A DNA stretch of 64,000 nt from Syntrophaceae bacterium UBA5744 (GCA_002419215.1 DIFQ01000001.1:1-64000), one strand, 5' to 3'; positions 27,336 to 35,421 are shown, counted from the first letter of the stretch. The notes: generated by a model not told the origin, from the sequence alone. Translations and numbers: made by a program.

Positions 27336-29309
27336 TTACACGTCGATGATGCGGACCGTCGTCTCGATTTTGCCCACTTGTCCGTCGCGGTACCGCACTG
27401 TGCTCTTGACCTCCAGTTCCTTGAGGTTGCGGTACATGGCCTCGATGAGGTTGAGATACAGGCCGTAGACGAATCGCCGGCGGACCTTCCCGGTTCTCGT
27501 CAGCTCCTCGTCGTCGGCGTCGAGGAGCTTGTACAGGAGGATGAACCTGCGGATCTTCATGTAATCGGGAAGTCGATCGTTCACGGAGCGGATTTCGCCC
27601 AGGATGAGCTCCTCCACCTTCGGTTGCTGCGAGAGGTCCGTGTAGGTCGTGTAGGGGATCATCCTCTCCTCGGCCCAGTTTCCCACGTTCCCCATGTCGA
27701 TGTTGATGAAGGACGTGATGTAGGGCCTCCCTTCGCCGAAGGTGACAGCCTCCTTGATGTAGGGACTGAATTTGAGCCGCGTCTCGATGAAATCCGGCGA
27801 GAAGGCGGCCCCCGTCTTGTTCCGGATGATCTCCTCCTTGCGCCCGATGATGACGAGGTGGCCGTCGGGGTCCAGATACCCCGCATCCCCCGTTCGCAGC
27901 CAGCCGTCCCGGAAGGCATCCTCGGAGGCCTTGAAGTCGTTGTAATACCCTGCGAAATTAGAAGGGCTTTTCACGAGGACCTCCTGGTCCTCGGCGATCC
28001 GGACCTCCGTCTCCGGCAGCGCTTTCCCCACCGTCTCGGGCTTCACCTCGTTGTCGGGCTGCACCTGGAAGATCCCGCCCGCCTCGGTGAGTCCGTAACA
28101 TTGCTTCAGGTTGAGCCCGCAGGAGCGGAAGAAGCGGATCACCTCGGGGCTGATCGGGTGCCCGCCCGTGTAGGCGCTTTTCATTCCGAGACAGCCTACC
28201 CGGTCCATGAGCGGCCGGAAGACGACAGAGCTCGCTACAGAGCGCATGGCGCGAAGCCCGGGCGAAAGGGGTTCTTTCTTCGCCTCCCGGTCCACGGCCC
28301 TCTGCCCGATCCGCTCGGCCAGATGGAAAAACTTGCGTTTCACGATGCCTGCATCGGCCATCTTGACACGGATCTTCGAGGCCAGGTCTTCCCAGAATCT
28401 CGATGAGGATACGATGACGTCGGGCCCGATCTCCCGGAAGTCCGTTTCGATCGTTTCGGCCGTTTCGGGGAAATTCATTGTGAGCCCGCCGGTCAGCGTG
28501 ATGCCCGCCCCCCACACCTGATCGACGATCCAGGCCGGCGGAGTGATGGAGAGCCAGTTGGAGCCGATCCCGACGGGCGCCGTCACGAGCCACTTGCGCG
28601 CCATGGCCGTGAAATTACGGTGAGTGAGCATGGCGAGCTTGGGCAGACCCGTCGTCCCCGAGGTCTGGATCATGACAGCCACATCATCAGGCCGCCCCCG
28701 CCACAACTCCGCGGGGAAGAGTTGCGGCTTTTCTCGTTCCAGCACGTCGCCCCGATCCAGCAGCTCCCGAAAACTCATGAGCCAGGGGTCGCTGCGGGTA
28801 TTGCGCATCCCCGTGGGGTCCACGTAGACGACGGATTTGACGAACCCCAGCCTCGACCGGGTCTCGAGCAGCTTGTCGACCTGTTCCTGGTCCTGGACGA
28901 TGACGACGGTGGCCTGGAAACGCTTGAGGGCCTCGGCCAGTTCGTCTGCGATGGAGGAGGTGAAGAGATTGACCGTGACGCAGCCCACAGCCTGGGCGCC
29001 CAGTTCGCTGAAGAGCCACTCGGGGTGGTTGTTCGTCACAAGGGCGATGTTCTCCCTGCGCCGGACGCCGAGCCCGAGAAGACCCAGCGACGTGCGACGG
29101 ACGTAGCCGAAGTAATCCTCCCAGTTGGTTGTCTGCCAGATCCCATAGGCCTTCTCGCGGATCGCCGTATGGGCGGCTCCCAGGCGTTTTGCCTGCTCGC
29201 TCAGGATCTGCGGCAGGGTGAACTTGCCGTAGGCCTCCAGGGTCGCGTCGTCGAGCCTCGCCGGTTGGCCGTTGCCGTTGATTCGCTCGCTGATCCGGGA
29301 GATCGTCAT
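27336..29309 (-). CDS. AMP-forming long-chain or aryl acyl-CoA synthetase (FadD/ACSBG-like)
   Basis: The 657-residue enzyme activates a carboxylic acid to its CoA thioester. Motifs are MIQTSGTTGLPKLAML (P-loop), QCYGLTEAGGIFQ (adenylate-binding), TGDAGYLDPDGHLVI and IGRKEEIIRNKTG (hinge and A10 region). It is of long-chain synthetase length, so the acid may be large or aromatic; specificity is not shown. It lies inside the LIV-type ABC operon and overlaps the livG stop by 4 bases, so the imported substrate is probably an organic acid that is activated on entry. Confidence 0.88.
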   Translation of the reverse strand: MTISRISERINGNGQPARLDDATLEAYGKFTLPQILSEQAKRLGAAHTAIREKAYGIWQTTNWEDYFGYVRRTSLGLLGLGVRRRENIALVTNNHPEWLFSELGAQAVGCVTVNLFTSSIADELAEALKRFQATVVIVQDQEQVDKLLETRSRLGFVKSVVYVDPTGMRNTRSDPWLMSFRELLDRGDVLEREKPQLFPAELWRGRPDDVAVMIQTSGTTGLPKLAMLTHRNFTAMARKWLVTAPVGIGSNWLSITPPAWIVDQVWGAGITLTGGLTMNFPETAETIETDFREIGPDVIVSSSRFWEDLASKIRVKMADAGIVKRKFFHLAERIGQRAVDREAKKEPLSPGLRAMRSVASSVVFRPLMDRVGCLGMKSAYTGGHPISPEVIRFFRSCGLNLKQCYGLTEAGGIFQVQPDNEVKPETVGKALPETEVRIAEDQEVLVKSPSNFAGYYNDFKASEDAFRDGWLRTGDAGYLDPDGHLVIIGRKEEIIRNKTGAAFSPDFIETRLKFSPYIKEAVTFGEGRPYITSFINIDMGNVGNWAEERMIPYTTYTDLSQQPKVEELILGEIRSVNDRLPDYMKIRRFILLYKLLDADDEELTRTGKVRRRFVYGLYLNLIEAMYRNLKELEVKSTVRYRDGQVGKIETTVRIIDV

Positions 29310-30166
29310 CGGCCACCTCCCGCCCGGTCCGTCCCGGCTGGCTCCTCCGACCGATCCCCCAGGTAGGCCCTCACGACGTCGGGGTTTCCCTGGATCTCGC
29401 CGGGTGTTCCCTCGGCGAGCTTTTCTCCGAAGTTGAGAACCATGATCCGGCTGGAGATGCTCATGACGATCGACATGTCATGCTCCACGAGAATCATCGT
29501 CTGCCCCCAGGACTCGGAAAGCTCGAGGAGAAACCGCACCATGTCCTCCTTCTCCTCCAGGTTCATCCCGGCGAAGGGTTCATCGAGGATGAGAAGCTTG
29601 GGCTCCAGGGCAAGCGCCCGGCCCAGTTCAACCCGCTTGCGCATCCCGTAGGGGAGAGATCCCACGAGCTTCTTGCGGATCGACTGGATCTCCAGAAAAT
29701 CGATGATTTCCTCGATGATACGCCGCTGGCGGATCTCCTCGCTTTTCGCCTTGCCGGAGAAAAGCGACGCCGCGGCAAAACCGTAGCGGCAGTGAAGGTG
29801 ACGGGCCAGCAACAGGTTCGCCAGGACCGTCATCCCGGGGAAGAGCTCGATGTTCTGGAAGGTCCTGCCGATCCCGTGCTCGATGTGCCGGTGCGTCGGG
29901 AGATTCGAGATGTCCTTCCCGTTGAAGAGGATTCTGCCCTCCTGCGCCCTGTAATACCCCGTGATGCAGTTCAGCAGACTCGTTTTCCCCGCCCCGTTGG
30001 GGCCGATGACGGAGACGAGCTCGCCCGTCGATACCTTCAGGTCCACGTTTCCGACCGCCGTGATGCCCCCGAAGCGGAGCGTCAGGCGCTCCACGACGAG
30101 TTCCGCCCTCCGGTCTTCCGGCGCTCTGTCGGCAAAAATGACGGGTTCGCCCCGATAGGCCTTCAT
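29306..30166 (-). CDS. livG: LIV-type ABC transporter ATP-binding protein (LivG)
   Basis: The 286-residue ATPase has Walker A VIGPNGAGKTSLL, the LivG-type QNIELFPGMTVLANLL segment, the signature-like LPYGMRKRVELGRAL and Walker B LLILDEPFAGMN, ending with MILVEHDMSIVMSIS. An N-terminal 22-residue extension precedes the ABC domain. The livK stop codon (TAG) is part of its ribosome site (TAGGAG). Confidence 0.93.
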   Translation of the reverse strand: MKAYRGEPVIFADRAPEDRRAELVVERLTLRFGGITAVGNVDLKVSTGELVSVIGPNGAGKTSLLNCITGYYRAQEGRILFNGKDISNLPTHRHIEHGIGRTFQNIELFPGMTVLANLLLARHLHCRYGFAAASLFSGKAKSEEIRQRRIIEEIIDFLEIQSIRKKLVGSLPYGMRKRVELGRALALEPKLLILDEPFAGMNLEEKEDMVRFLLELSESWGQTMILVEHDMSIVMSISSRIMVLNFGEKLAEGTPGEIQGNPDVVRAYLGDRSEEPAGTDRAGGGR

Positions 30167-30176
30167 GTCGCAGCTC

Positions 30177-31382
30177 CTACTTGAGGTGGCGGATCTTCTC
30201 TTTTCCCGGCGTATAGAAATCAGTCAGCGGTTTGAAGTTCCCGTTCTCCTGGACCTGAACGATCCGGCCCCGGAAGGAACCTTCATGGTTGGTCTTCGTG
30301 TAGGTCACGGCAGGAACGAGGCCGCCGAAATCCTCGTTCGTGAAAGACTCCATGGCCTTGTTGAGCGTCTCGCGGTTCACCTTGCCGTATTTCTCCTGGG
30401 CGCGCAGGGCGGCGCGCTCCATGATCATCGCCACGACGACCCCTTCCCAGTAGGCGGCGTCAAAGCGGCTCACGGTCTTGTACTTCGCCCAGAGCGTCTT
30501 CAGCGTCTCGATCCCGGCGCCCTTGTCGCCGGGCAGCCCGCCGGGAAACTGCATCTTCAGGCGGTCACGGATGATGCCCTTTCCGAGCTTGAAGAAGTCG
30601 GGGTCGGTGGAGGTCCAGGTGCCGAAGAACTGGGGGCCATACTGGATGCGGTCGGCGCTCTTGAAGGCCGTGATAATCGTCGCCGGGAGCATCTGCATGA
30701 AGACGTACTCGGCGCCGCTCTTCTTCAGGCGCAGCAGCTCCGTCGTCAGGTCCACCGTCTTGGGAGGAAATTCCTCGATGGCGACGAGATTGATGTTGTT
30801 CGCCCTGGCGTATTCCTGGCTGGGTTTATGGATAGAGCGCCCATAGGCATTGTTGTAGGTGAGAAGACCGACCTTGGGTGGCTCCTTTCCCTTGTGGATG
30901 GACTTGATGTACTCGAGGATGGCGGCACAGTCGAGCCGGTAGCTCCCGAAGGGCAGGTACATGTAGTCGACGGGCTTTTCCAGCAGCTCCCAGCTGGTCG
31001 AGTAGTTGATGGTGGGGATCTTGTAGCCCTGGATGAGCGGCTTTGCCGCAAGTCCCTCGCCCGCTCCCCAGGTGGCGATCATGTCCACCTTGTCCTGGAT
31101 CGCGAATTTCTTGACGGCCGCAACAGCCTCGGACACCTTGTAGCCCGTGTCGACGAGGACCAGTTCGATCGGCCGGCCCTTCACACCGCCCTTGACCTCG
31201 TTGACGTAGCGAAGATAGTCCTGCGTCCCCTTGGCGTGATACTGCCCCCACGTGGAGGCGGGCCCCGTCAGATTGATGGCGGCCCCGATCCTGATCGGCT
31301 CTGCCGCCATGGATGAGACGGGCAGCACCCAGAGAGCGACTGCCAGAATCCCTGCAATGGCTTTCGAAATTGTACCCTGCAT
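30177..31382 (-). CDS. LIV-type ABC transporter periplasmic substrate-binding protein
   Basis: The 401-residue protein has a signal peptide (AIAGILAVALWVLPVSSMAA) with cleavage near Ala-27/28. The mature part follows the LivJ/LivK type I periplasmic-binding fold (IRIGAAINLTGPASTWGQYH, KGRPIELVLVDTGYKV, YNNAYGRSIHKP). Ligands of this branch range from branched-chain and aromatic amino acids to aromatic acids. It is the first gene of the operon and is preceded by a Phe-rich leader and two terminators. The ribosome site is AGGGAGGA 8 bases before the ATG. Confidence 0.9.
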   Translation of the reverse strand: MQGTISKAIAGILAVALWVLPVSSMAAEPIRIGAAINLTGPASTWGQYHAKGTQDYLRYVNEVKGGVKGRPIELVLVDTGYKVSEAVAAVKKFAIQDKVDMIATWGAGEGLAAKPLIQGYKIPTINYSTSWELLEKPVDYMYLPFGSYRLDCAAILEYIKSIHKGKEPPKVGLLTYNNAYGRSIHKPSQEYARANNINLVAIEEFPPKTVDLTTELLRLKKSGAEYVFMQMLPATIITAFKSADRIQYGPQFFGTWTSTDPDFFKLGKGIIRDRLKMQFPGGLPGDKGAGIETLKTLWAKYKTVSRFDAAYWEGVVVAMIMERAALRAQEKYGKVNRETLNKAMESFTNEDFGGLVPAVTYTKTNHEGSFRGRIVQVQENGNFKPLTDFYTPGKEKIRHLK

Positions 31383-31406
31383 CGTGCGTTCCTCCCTGTC
31401 TAAATG

Positions 31407-31434
31407 AAAAAAAGGCCGTGATCATCACGGCCTT
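31407..31434 (-). terminator. Second intrinsic terminator (T2) directly before livK
   Basis: On the minus strand an 11-bp stem AAGGCCGTGAT / ATCACGGCCTT (31412-31434) is followed by a T-run (31413-31407). It ends about 9 bases before the livK ribosome site. Its 5' arm AAGGCCGTG can pair with CACGGTCTT of the preceding terminator (31454-31446), so it can be disarmed. Confidence 0.85.
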
Positions 31435-31440
31435 GCACAC

Positions 31441-31476
31441 AAAAAAAGACCGTGGGCAGCTTCGGTCTGCCCACGG
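31441..31476 (-). terminator. Attenuator terminator (T1, 3:4 hairpin)
   Basis: On the minus strand CCGTGGGCAG (31476-31467), loop ACCGAAG, CTGCCCACGG (31459-31450), then TC and seven T (31447-31441). It is a textbook Rho-independent terminator, positioned just after the Phe-rich leader ORF. Confidence 0.92.
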
Positions 31477-31562
31477 CCCGAATCTCAGCTACAGTCGGGC
31501 GCTATGGGCAGACCCCCCTAAAAAAGCCGAAAAAGCTGAAAAAAGCGAAAAAGCTGCCCACG
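31441..31562 (-). promoter_or_regulatory. Phenylalanine attenuator with four competing pairing segments
   Basis: Reading the minus strand: segment 1 CGTGGGCAG (31562-31554), segment 2 GGTCTGCCCA (31514-31505), segment 3 CCGTGGGCAGACC (31476-31464), segment 4 CTGCCCACGG (31459-31450). Pairs 1:2 (7 bp), 2:3 (10 bp perfect, enclosing a GCCCGA/TCGGGC stem) and 3:4 (10 bp, terminator) are mutually exclusive. The Phe codons lie between segments 1 and 2, and the leader stop (31504-31502) directly follows segment 2. Ribosome stalling at Phe would free segment 2 (antitermination); completion would cover it (termination). Confidence 0.88.
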
Positions 31563-31588
31563 TGGTTACCCCTGCACATGATATACAT
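31502..31588 (-). CDS. Phe-rich leader peptide of the livK operon attenuator
   Basis: A 28-codon ORF begins ATG at 31588, 8 bases after the Shine-Dalgarno AAGGAC (31602-31597). It encodes MYIMCRGNHVGS followed by FFAFFSFFGFF and RGVCP, ending TAG at 31504-31502. Eight of 28 residues are Phe, in four FF pairs, like the pheA and pheST leaders of enterobacteria. The ORF is too short for usual gene callers. It is the sensor of phenylalanyl-tRNA supply for the attenuator it overlaps. It is not homologous by name to any gene I can cite. Confidence 0.9.
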   Translation of the reverse strand: MYIMCRGNHVGSFFAFFSFFGFFRGVCP

Positions 31589-31623
31589 CTTTTTGAGTCC
31601 TTGTAACCGATCGCGTTATCGCC

Positions 31624-31629
31624 TGTCAA
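31624..31629 (-). promoter_or_regulatory. Perfect -35 hexamer upstream of the Phe leader
   Basis: TTGACA on the minus strand, 22 bases before the leader's Shine-Dalgarno. A -10 at 17-base spacing would be TTACAA, which is weak and would place the start of transcription at the ribosome site, so the promoter is only partly defined. Confidence 0.35.
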
Positions 31630-31700
31630 CTTATTTTTTCGCCGTTTTCGGTGTCTGCATGCCCTCTGCGGTCTTTCGCTTCAGCGCATGCGGGCAGCGA

Positions 31701-31729
31701 TTGTCTGAAGTCGCAAACTGTGATAGAAA
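31701..31729 (+). promoter_or_regulatory. Candidate promoter for the phosphomannomutase gene
   Basis: TTGTCT (31701-31706), 17 bases, TAGAAA (31724-31729), 24 bases before the ATG at 31754. Moderate match. Confidence 0.35.
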
Positions 31730-31753
31730 AAAACGTCATTTCGGGAGTCGATC

Positions 31754-33124
31754 ATGAACGTTTCAATCTTCAGGGAATATGATGTCAGGGGCCTGGTCGA
31801 AAAAGACCTGACACGCGATCTCGTTGTGAAACTCGGCCGGGCCGTAGGCACCTATGCCGCGAGCCAGGGCGTGACGGCGATGACCCTCGGCCGCGACTGC
31901 CGCCTCAGCTCCGATGCTCTCAGCGAGGCGATCAAGGAAGGGCTGCTATCCACCGGTATGGATGTCATCGACATCGGCACCTGCGCCACTCCGATCCTTT
32001 ACTTTTCCGTGCGTCATCTCAAAACGGGGGGCGGCGTCATGGTGACGGGAAGCCACAACCCGCCGGAGTTCAACGGGTTCAAGATCTGCGTGGGGCCCGA
32101 CACGATCTACGGGGGCGAGATCCAGAAGCTGCGGGAAATCATCGAGAGCGGGGCTTTCCGGTCAGCCAGCGGGAGGTCCTCGAGCGTCGACATCACCGTG
32201 GCCTATCTCGACAACATCCATGCAACCGTGAAGGTCCGGCCCGGGCTCCGGGTCGTCCTCGACGGCGGAAACGGCGTCGGCGGCTATTTCGCAGCTCCCC
32301 TCTTCGAGCGTTACGGCTGCGATCTGACCTGCCTCTACGAGGAAATGGACGGCCGGTTTCCCCACCACCACCCGGACCCGACGGTTCCCGAGAATCTCCG
32401 CGAACTCATCGTCCAGGTGAGACAGAAGAAAGCCGATGTCGGGATCGCATTCGACGGAGATGCCGACCGGATCGGGGTCGTCACCGACGAGGGCGAGATC
32501 CTCTGGGGCGACGAGCTTCTGCTTCTCTTCTCGCGGTTCATCCTGAAGGAGAATCCCGGCGCGGCGATCATCGGCGAGGTGAAATGCTCCCAGCGCCTCT
32601 ACGACGATATCGCCGCCCACGGCGGGAAGCCCATCATGTGGAAGGCGGGCCACTCGCTCATCAAGGGGAAGATGAAGGAGGAAAAGGCGGTCCTGGCCGG
32701 CGAGATGAGCGGCCATCTTTTCTTCGCCGATCGCTACTTCGGCTACGACGATGCCATCTATGCCGCGGCACGCCTCCTCGAGATCCTCTCCGAGACGGGG
32801 CAAAAACTGAGCGACATCCTTGCCGACGTGCCCCGTGCGGTCACGACGCCGGAAATCCGCATCGACTGTCCCGACGAGATCAAATTCGACGTGGTGCGCG
32901 ATGTGACCGAGATCTTCCGGAGGGACTATCGCATCATCGATACCGACGGGGTGCGAATCCTGTTTCCCGACGGATGGGGCCTGATTCGCGCCTCGAACAC
33001 ACAACCCGTGCTGGTGCTTCGTTTCGAAGCATCGACCAAGCAAGCCCTCGCCTCGATCCGCACACTCGTGGAAAAGGAACTGAGCCGGGTCGTTTCCCGC
33101 TACCGCTCGAAGCCAGTGAGGTAA
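31754..33124 (+). CDS. Phosphomannomutase/phosphoglucomutase
   Basis: The 456-residue alpha-D-phosphohexomutase interconverts hexose 1- and 6-phosphates for polysaccharide and LPS precursors. The phosphoserine loop is MVTGSHNPPEFNGFK, the metal site is AFDGDADRIGVV, the sugar-binding loop is LAGEMSGHLFF and the C-terminal phosphate site is RASNTQPVLVLRFEA. It fits the AlgC/ManB type with dual substrate use. The DUF192 gene begins 4 bases after its stop. Confidence 0.93.
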   Translation: MNVSIFREYDVRGLVEKDLTRDLVVKLGRAVGTYAASQGVTAMTLGRDCRLSSDALSEAIKEGLLSTGMDVIDIGTCATPILYFSVRHLKTGGGVMVTGSHNPPEFNGFKICVGPDTIYGGEIQKLREIIESGAFRSASGRSSSVDITVAYLDNIHATVKVRPGLRVVLDGGNGVGGYFAAPLFERYGCDLTCLYEEMDGRFPHHHPDPTVPENLRELIVQVRQKKADVGIAFDGDADRIGVVTDEGEILWGDELLLLFSRFILKENPGAAIIGEVKCSQRLYDDIAAHGGKPIMWKAGHSLIKGKMKEEKAVLAGEMSGHLFFADRYFGYDDAIYAAARLLEILSETGQKLSDILADVPRAVTTPEIRIDCPDEIKFDVVRDVTEIFRRDYRIIDTDGVRILFPDGWGLIRASNTQPVLVLRFEASTKQALASIRTLVEKELSRVVSRYRSKPVR

Positions 33125-33128
33125 ACCG

Positions 33129-33596
33129 ATGACCCGACAAACGGCATTTGCGCTTCTTCTCGCCCTGCTGCTGATCCTGCAGGCGGCCATGATCCTGATC
33201 TGCGGTCCCGCTCAAGCAAAGGACCCGGAAGCTGCGCCGAAGTTCAAGAAAATCCTGGTGGGCAAAAACTCTCTGCGGGTCGAGGTGGTCGAAACGCTGG
33301 AGAAACAGGAACGGGGGCTCATGTTCCGCCAGTCCCTGCCCGAAAACGAAGGCATGCTGTTCGTCTACCGCGAACCCCAGGAACTCGCCTTCTGGATGCG
33401 CAATACCTTCATCCCGCTGGACATCGTCTTCGTGGGAGCAGACGGCATCATCCTCAACATCCACCAGGCCAAACCGCTGGATGAAAGTGTCCTCTACCGT
33501 TCGGCCGGGGCGGCAAAATACGTCATCGAGACCAACCAGGGCTGGTTTTACCGGCACGGGATCCGTCCGGGAGACCGGGTCACGTTCGGCCGCTGA
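33129..33596 (+). CDS. Exported DUF192 family protein
   Basis: The 155-residue protein has a signal peptide (ALLLALLLILQAAMILICGPAQA) and then the DUF192 beta domain: VEVVETLEKQERGLMFRQSL, GMLFVY, LAFWMRNTFIPLDIVF and AAKYVIETNQGWFYRHGI. Function of the family is unknown; it is usually exported. It is cotranscribed with the phosphohexomutase gene and followed by a terminator. Confidence 0.88.
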   Translation: MTRQTAFALLLALLLILQAAMILICGPAQAKDPEAAPKFKKILVGKNSLRVEVVETLEKQERGLMFRQSLPENEGMLFVYREPQELAFWMRNTFIPLDIVFVGADGIILNIHQAKPLDESVLYRSAGAAKYVIETNQGWFYRHGIRPGDRVTFGR

Positions 33597-33604
33597 GACC
33601 GGTG

Positions 33605-33640
33605 GAGGGCGCAGATCGCAAAAGGCTGCGCTCTTTTCTT
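33605..33640 (+). terminator. Intrinsic terminator after the DUF192 gene
   Basis: GCGCAG (33609-33614) pairs with CTGCGC (33626-33631), followed by TCTTTTCTT. It ends the pmm-DUF192 unit, facing the convergent PhaE/phasin-like gene. Confidence 0.6.
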
Positions 33641-33649
33641 CCGATCGGG

Positions 33650-34279
33650 CTATTCCTTCTTGGCCTTCTTCGGTTCCTTTGGCTCAGCCGGAAGGCGGGA
33701 CTTCCACAAGGATAGAAAGGACTTGGCCTGTTCCGTCACGAAGGCAGACCACTCCTTCATGAATCGATCGGAGATCTCGGAGACCTCGCTCATGGCCGCC
33801 CCGGGCTTCTCCCCTTCTCCCATGGAGGATTTGCAGGCATCTCCCATCTTCTGCATGCTCTCCAGCCAGGTCTGCCAGACTTTCGTATATCCCTCGAACC
33901 AGTTCTTTGAGAAATTCACGAATTCATCCGGTGCAGCCGTCGGGGCCGAACCGGCCGGCGCCGCGGTGAACATCTTCTGCCACCTGGCGAAGACGTCCTC
34001 CCAGGCTTCCTTTCCGGGAACCTGCCCTGCACCGAACATCTTGAAGGGCTGTGTGTACATCTCGAACAGATCGTTGTAGGAGCCGCTGAAGGCTTCCGTC
34101 CATTTTTTCAGCATGTCATCGGGCTTCTCCCCCGACGAGCCCTCGGTGACATCCATCCAGGACTTGCTCATCTTGTTGTACATGGCCATACCCTTGGACA
34201 TCATATCGAAAGAGTCCTTGGACCACCGGGCATAAAAATCCGCCACGGGTTTCATGTTGTCCGACATGTCACTCGCCAT
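33650..34279 (-). CDS. PhaE/phasin-like polyhydroxyalkanoate granule protein
   Basis: The protein of about 209 residues is alpha-helical and rich in Trp, Met, Phe and Lys, with repeated amphipathic patterns (FYARWSKDSFDMMSKGMAMY, NWFEGYTKVWQTWLESMQKM) and a Lys/Pro tail (AEPKEPKKAKKE). This composition fits PhaE/phasin-like proteins that coat or assemble polyhydroxyalkanoate granules. No PHA synthase gene is in the window to confirm it. The ATG at 34279 follows AGGGAGGTG. Confidence 0.6.
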   Translation of the reverse strand: MASDMSDNMKPVADFYARWSKDSFDMMSKGMAMYNKMSKSWMDVTEGSSGEKPDDMLKKWTEAFSGSYNDLFEMYTQPFKMFGAGQVPGKEAWEDVFARWQKMFTAAPAGSAPTAAPDEFVNFSKNWFEGYTKVWQTWLESMQKMGDACKSSMGEGEKPGAAMSEVSEISDRFMKEWSAFVTEQAKSFLSLWKSRLPAEPKEPKKAKKE

Positions 34280-34663
34280 AAAAAACACCTCCCTGTGAAG
34301 TCATCACCCGGCGCTCAGGTGGAAATCGATTGCAGACCCGCCCCAGGCGGGGCCGCACGTTTCAGTGATCTCGCTTTTTCCGGGGTTTACGTTGTTGTTG
34401 GGGAAGAGGACGCGTTTCGCCGTTCCCTGCCGCCAGGATTGCCGCCGCAGGAAACGAGAACTAACGGAATGCCGTGATTCGATAACGTAAGATGACTACG
34501 AAATATTTTCCTTTTAGTCAACAAAAAAGTCCCTTGCCCACGGGCACCGGACTTTATATTTTCCCGACGCTTCGAGAACAGAAAAACAGGATCGCAGCCT
34601 TGCCGCAACCCTGTTTCGGGTGACAGGCGAGTGGAATCGCTTTGCCGTCAATCGGCGCCCTTG
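34280..34663. other. Non-coding region between the PhaE-like gene and an exported-protein gene
   Basis: This 384-base gap holds the leader of the PhaE-like gene and, at 34523-34555, the terminator of the upstream minus-strand gene. A weak promoter candidate (TTGACT at 34516-34521 on the minus strand) lies inside. No ORF with coding character or RNA gene was seen. Confidence 0.5.
34523..34555 (-). terminator. Intrinsic terminator of the exported-protein gene
   Basis: On the minus strand AAAGTCC pairs with GGACTTT around an inner GCCC/GGGC stem, followed by six T. It lies about 110 bases after the stop at 34664. Confidence 0.8.
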
Positions 34664-35197
34664 CTATTTTGGACCGCCGTAATATCGCTCGCCTTTTGCT
34701 CTCAGATCCTTGTAGCGAAGTTCGAGACTGACGTTCGATGAGCCCTTTGTCAGGTCCCACAGGGTTATCTCCATGCCCAAATCGCCCACCGCGTAACCGA
34801 CCACCGCATTCTCCCGAATGATTTCCCGGATGATGAGCTTGCTTGCGCGGCTGTAGAATTTTGCCTTTACCACCCGGTCATGATCCGCATACACCTCGTT
34901 CAAGGTGAGCTTGCCAATGGACTCCAGTTGCGGCCCGTTGAAGCTGACGCTGACGCCGTCCCTGTAGAGGAAATACCCGATGACGCGTTCCTCCGGCTGC
35001 CCTCCGAATGTTTCAAACCGGACCGTGTTGAACTTCTCGCTTCCGACACCGCTTTTCAAGGTTTGGTCGGTCGGCAGCTGCTTCGCCGTCAACGGGGCTG
35101 CAGCAAAAGCCGGTCCGGACAGGCACAGGACGGTTGAAACGACGAGGATCGCCACCAGCACGGTACGGATGATTCGACCTGTTTTATGATTCTTCAC
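34664..35197 (-). CDS. Exported protein of unknown function
   Basis: The protein of about 177 residues has a clear signal peptide (RTVLVAILVVSTVLCLSGPAFA, shown in part: VLVAILVVSTVLCL) with cleavage after AFA. The mature part (QLPTDQTLKSGVG onward, FETFGGQPEERVIGYFLYRD, YYGGPK at the end) was not recognised as any family and is probably periplasmic. I chose a GTG at 35197 with AAAGGA nine bases upstream; ATGs at 35233 and 35284 lack a good ribosome site. It follows tamAB on the same strand, about 225 bases after the tamB stop. Confidence 0.65.
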   Translation of the reverse strand: MKNHKTGRIIRTVLVAILVVSTVLCLSGPAFAAAPLTAKQLPTDQTLKSGVGSEKFNTVRFETFGGQPEERVIGYFLYRDGVSVSFNGPQLESIGKLTLNEVYADHDRVVKAKFYSRASKLIIREIIRENAVVGYAVGDLGMEITLWDLTKGSSNVSLELRYKDLRAKGERYYGGPK

Positions 35198-35421
35198 GGC
35201 CTGTAGTCCTTTCTTCTTTTCACCTTCTGTCATGCGATGATCCGAATTTTGGAAGATCGCAGTTGACAGAATACTTGATTTCATTCTTTTTTGCTATTCG
35301 AAATCATGGATAGAGCCCTCTAAAGTCCGTTACGTCAGATCCGATCCGACACTCTCGCCCGATCATACTCACCGGTTTCCATACGACTCCAGGCATGAAC
35401 AAGACCGCACTGAACCTGTCA

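Noticed and set aside
31441..31562. TPP riboswitch or SRP RNA in the livK leader
   Set aside because: A GCTGAGAT stretch recalls the TPP core and the hairpins recall small RNAs, but the rest of the TPP consensus and the SRP tetraloop domain are absent. The Phe-rich ORF with nested alternative stems explains the region fully.
34493..34521. Promoter TTGACT-17-TAGTCA upstream of the PhaE-like gene
   Set aside because: The -10 matches consensus at only two positions, so it is mentioned only as a weak candidate and not listed as a feature.
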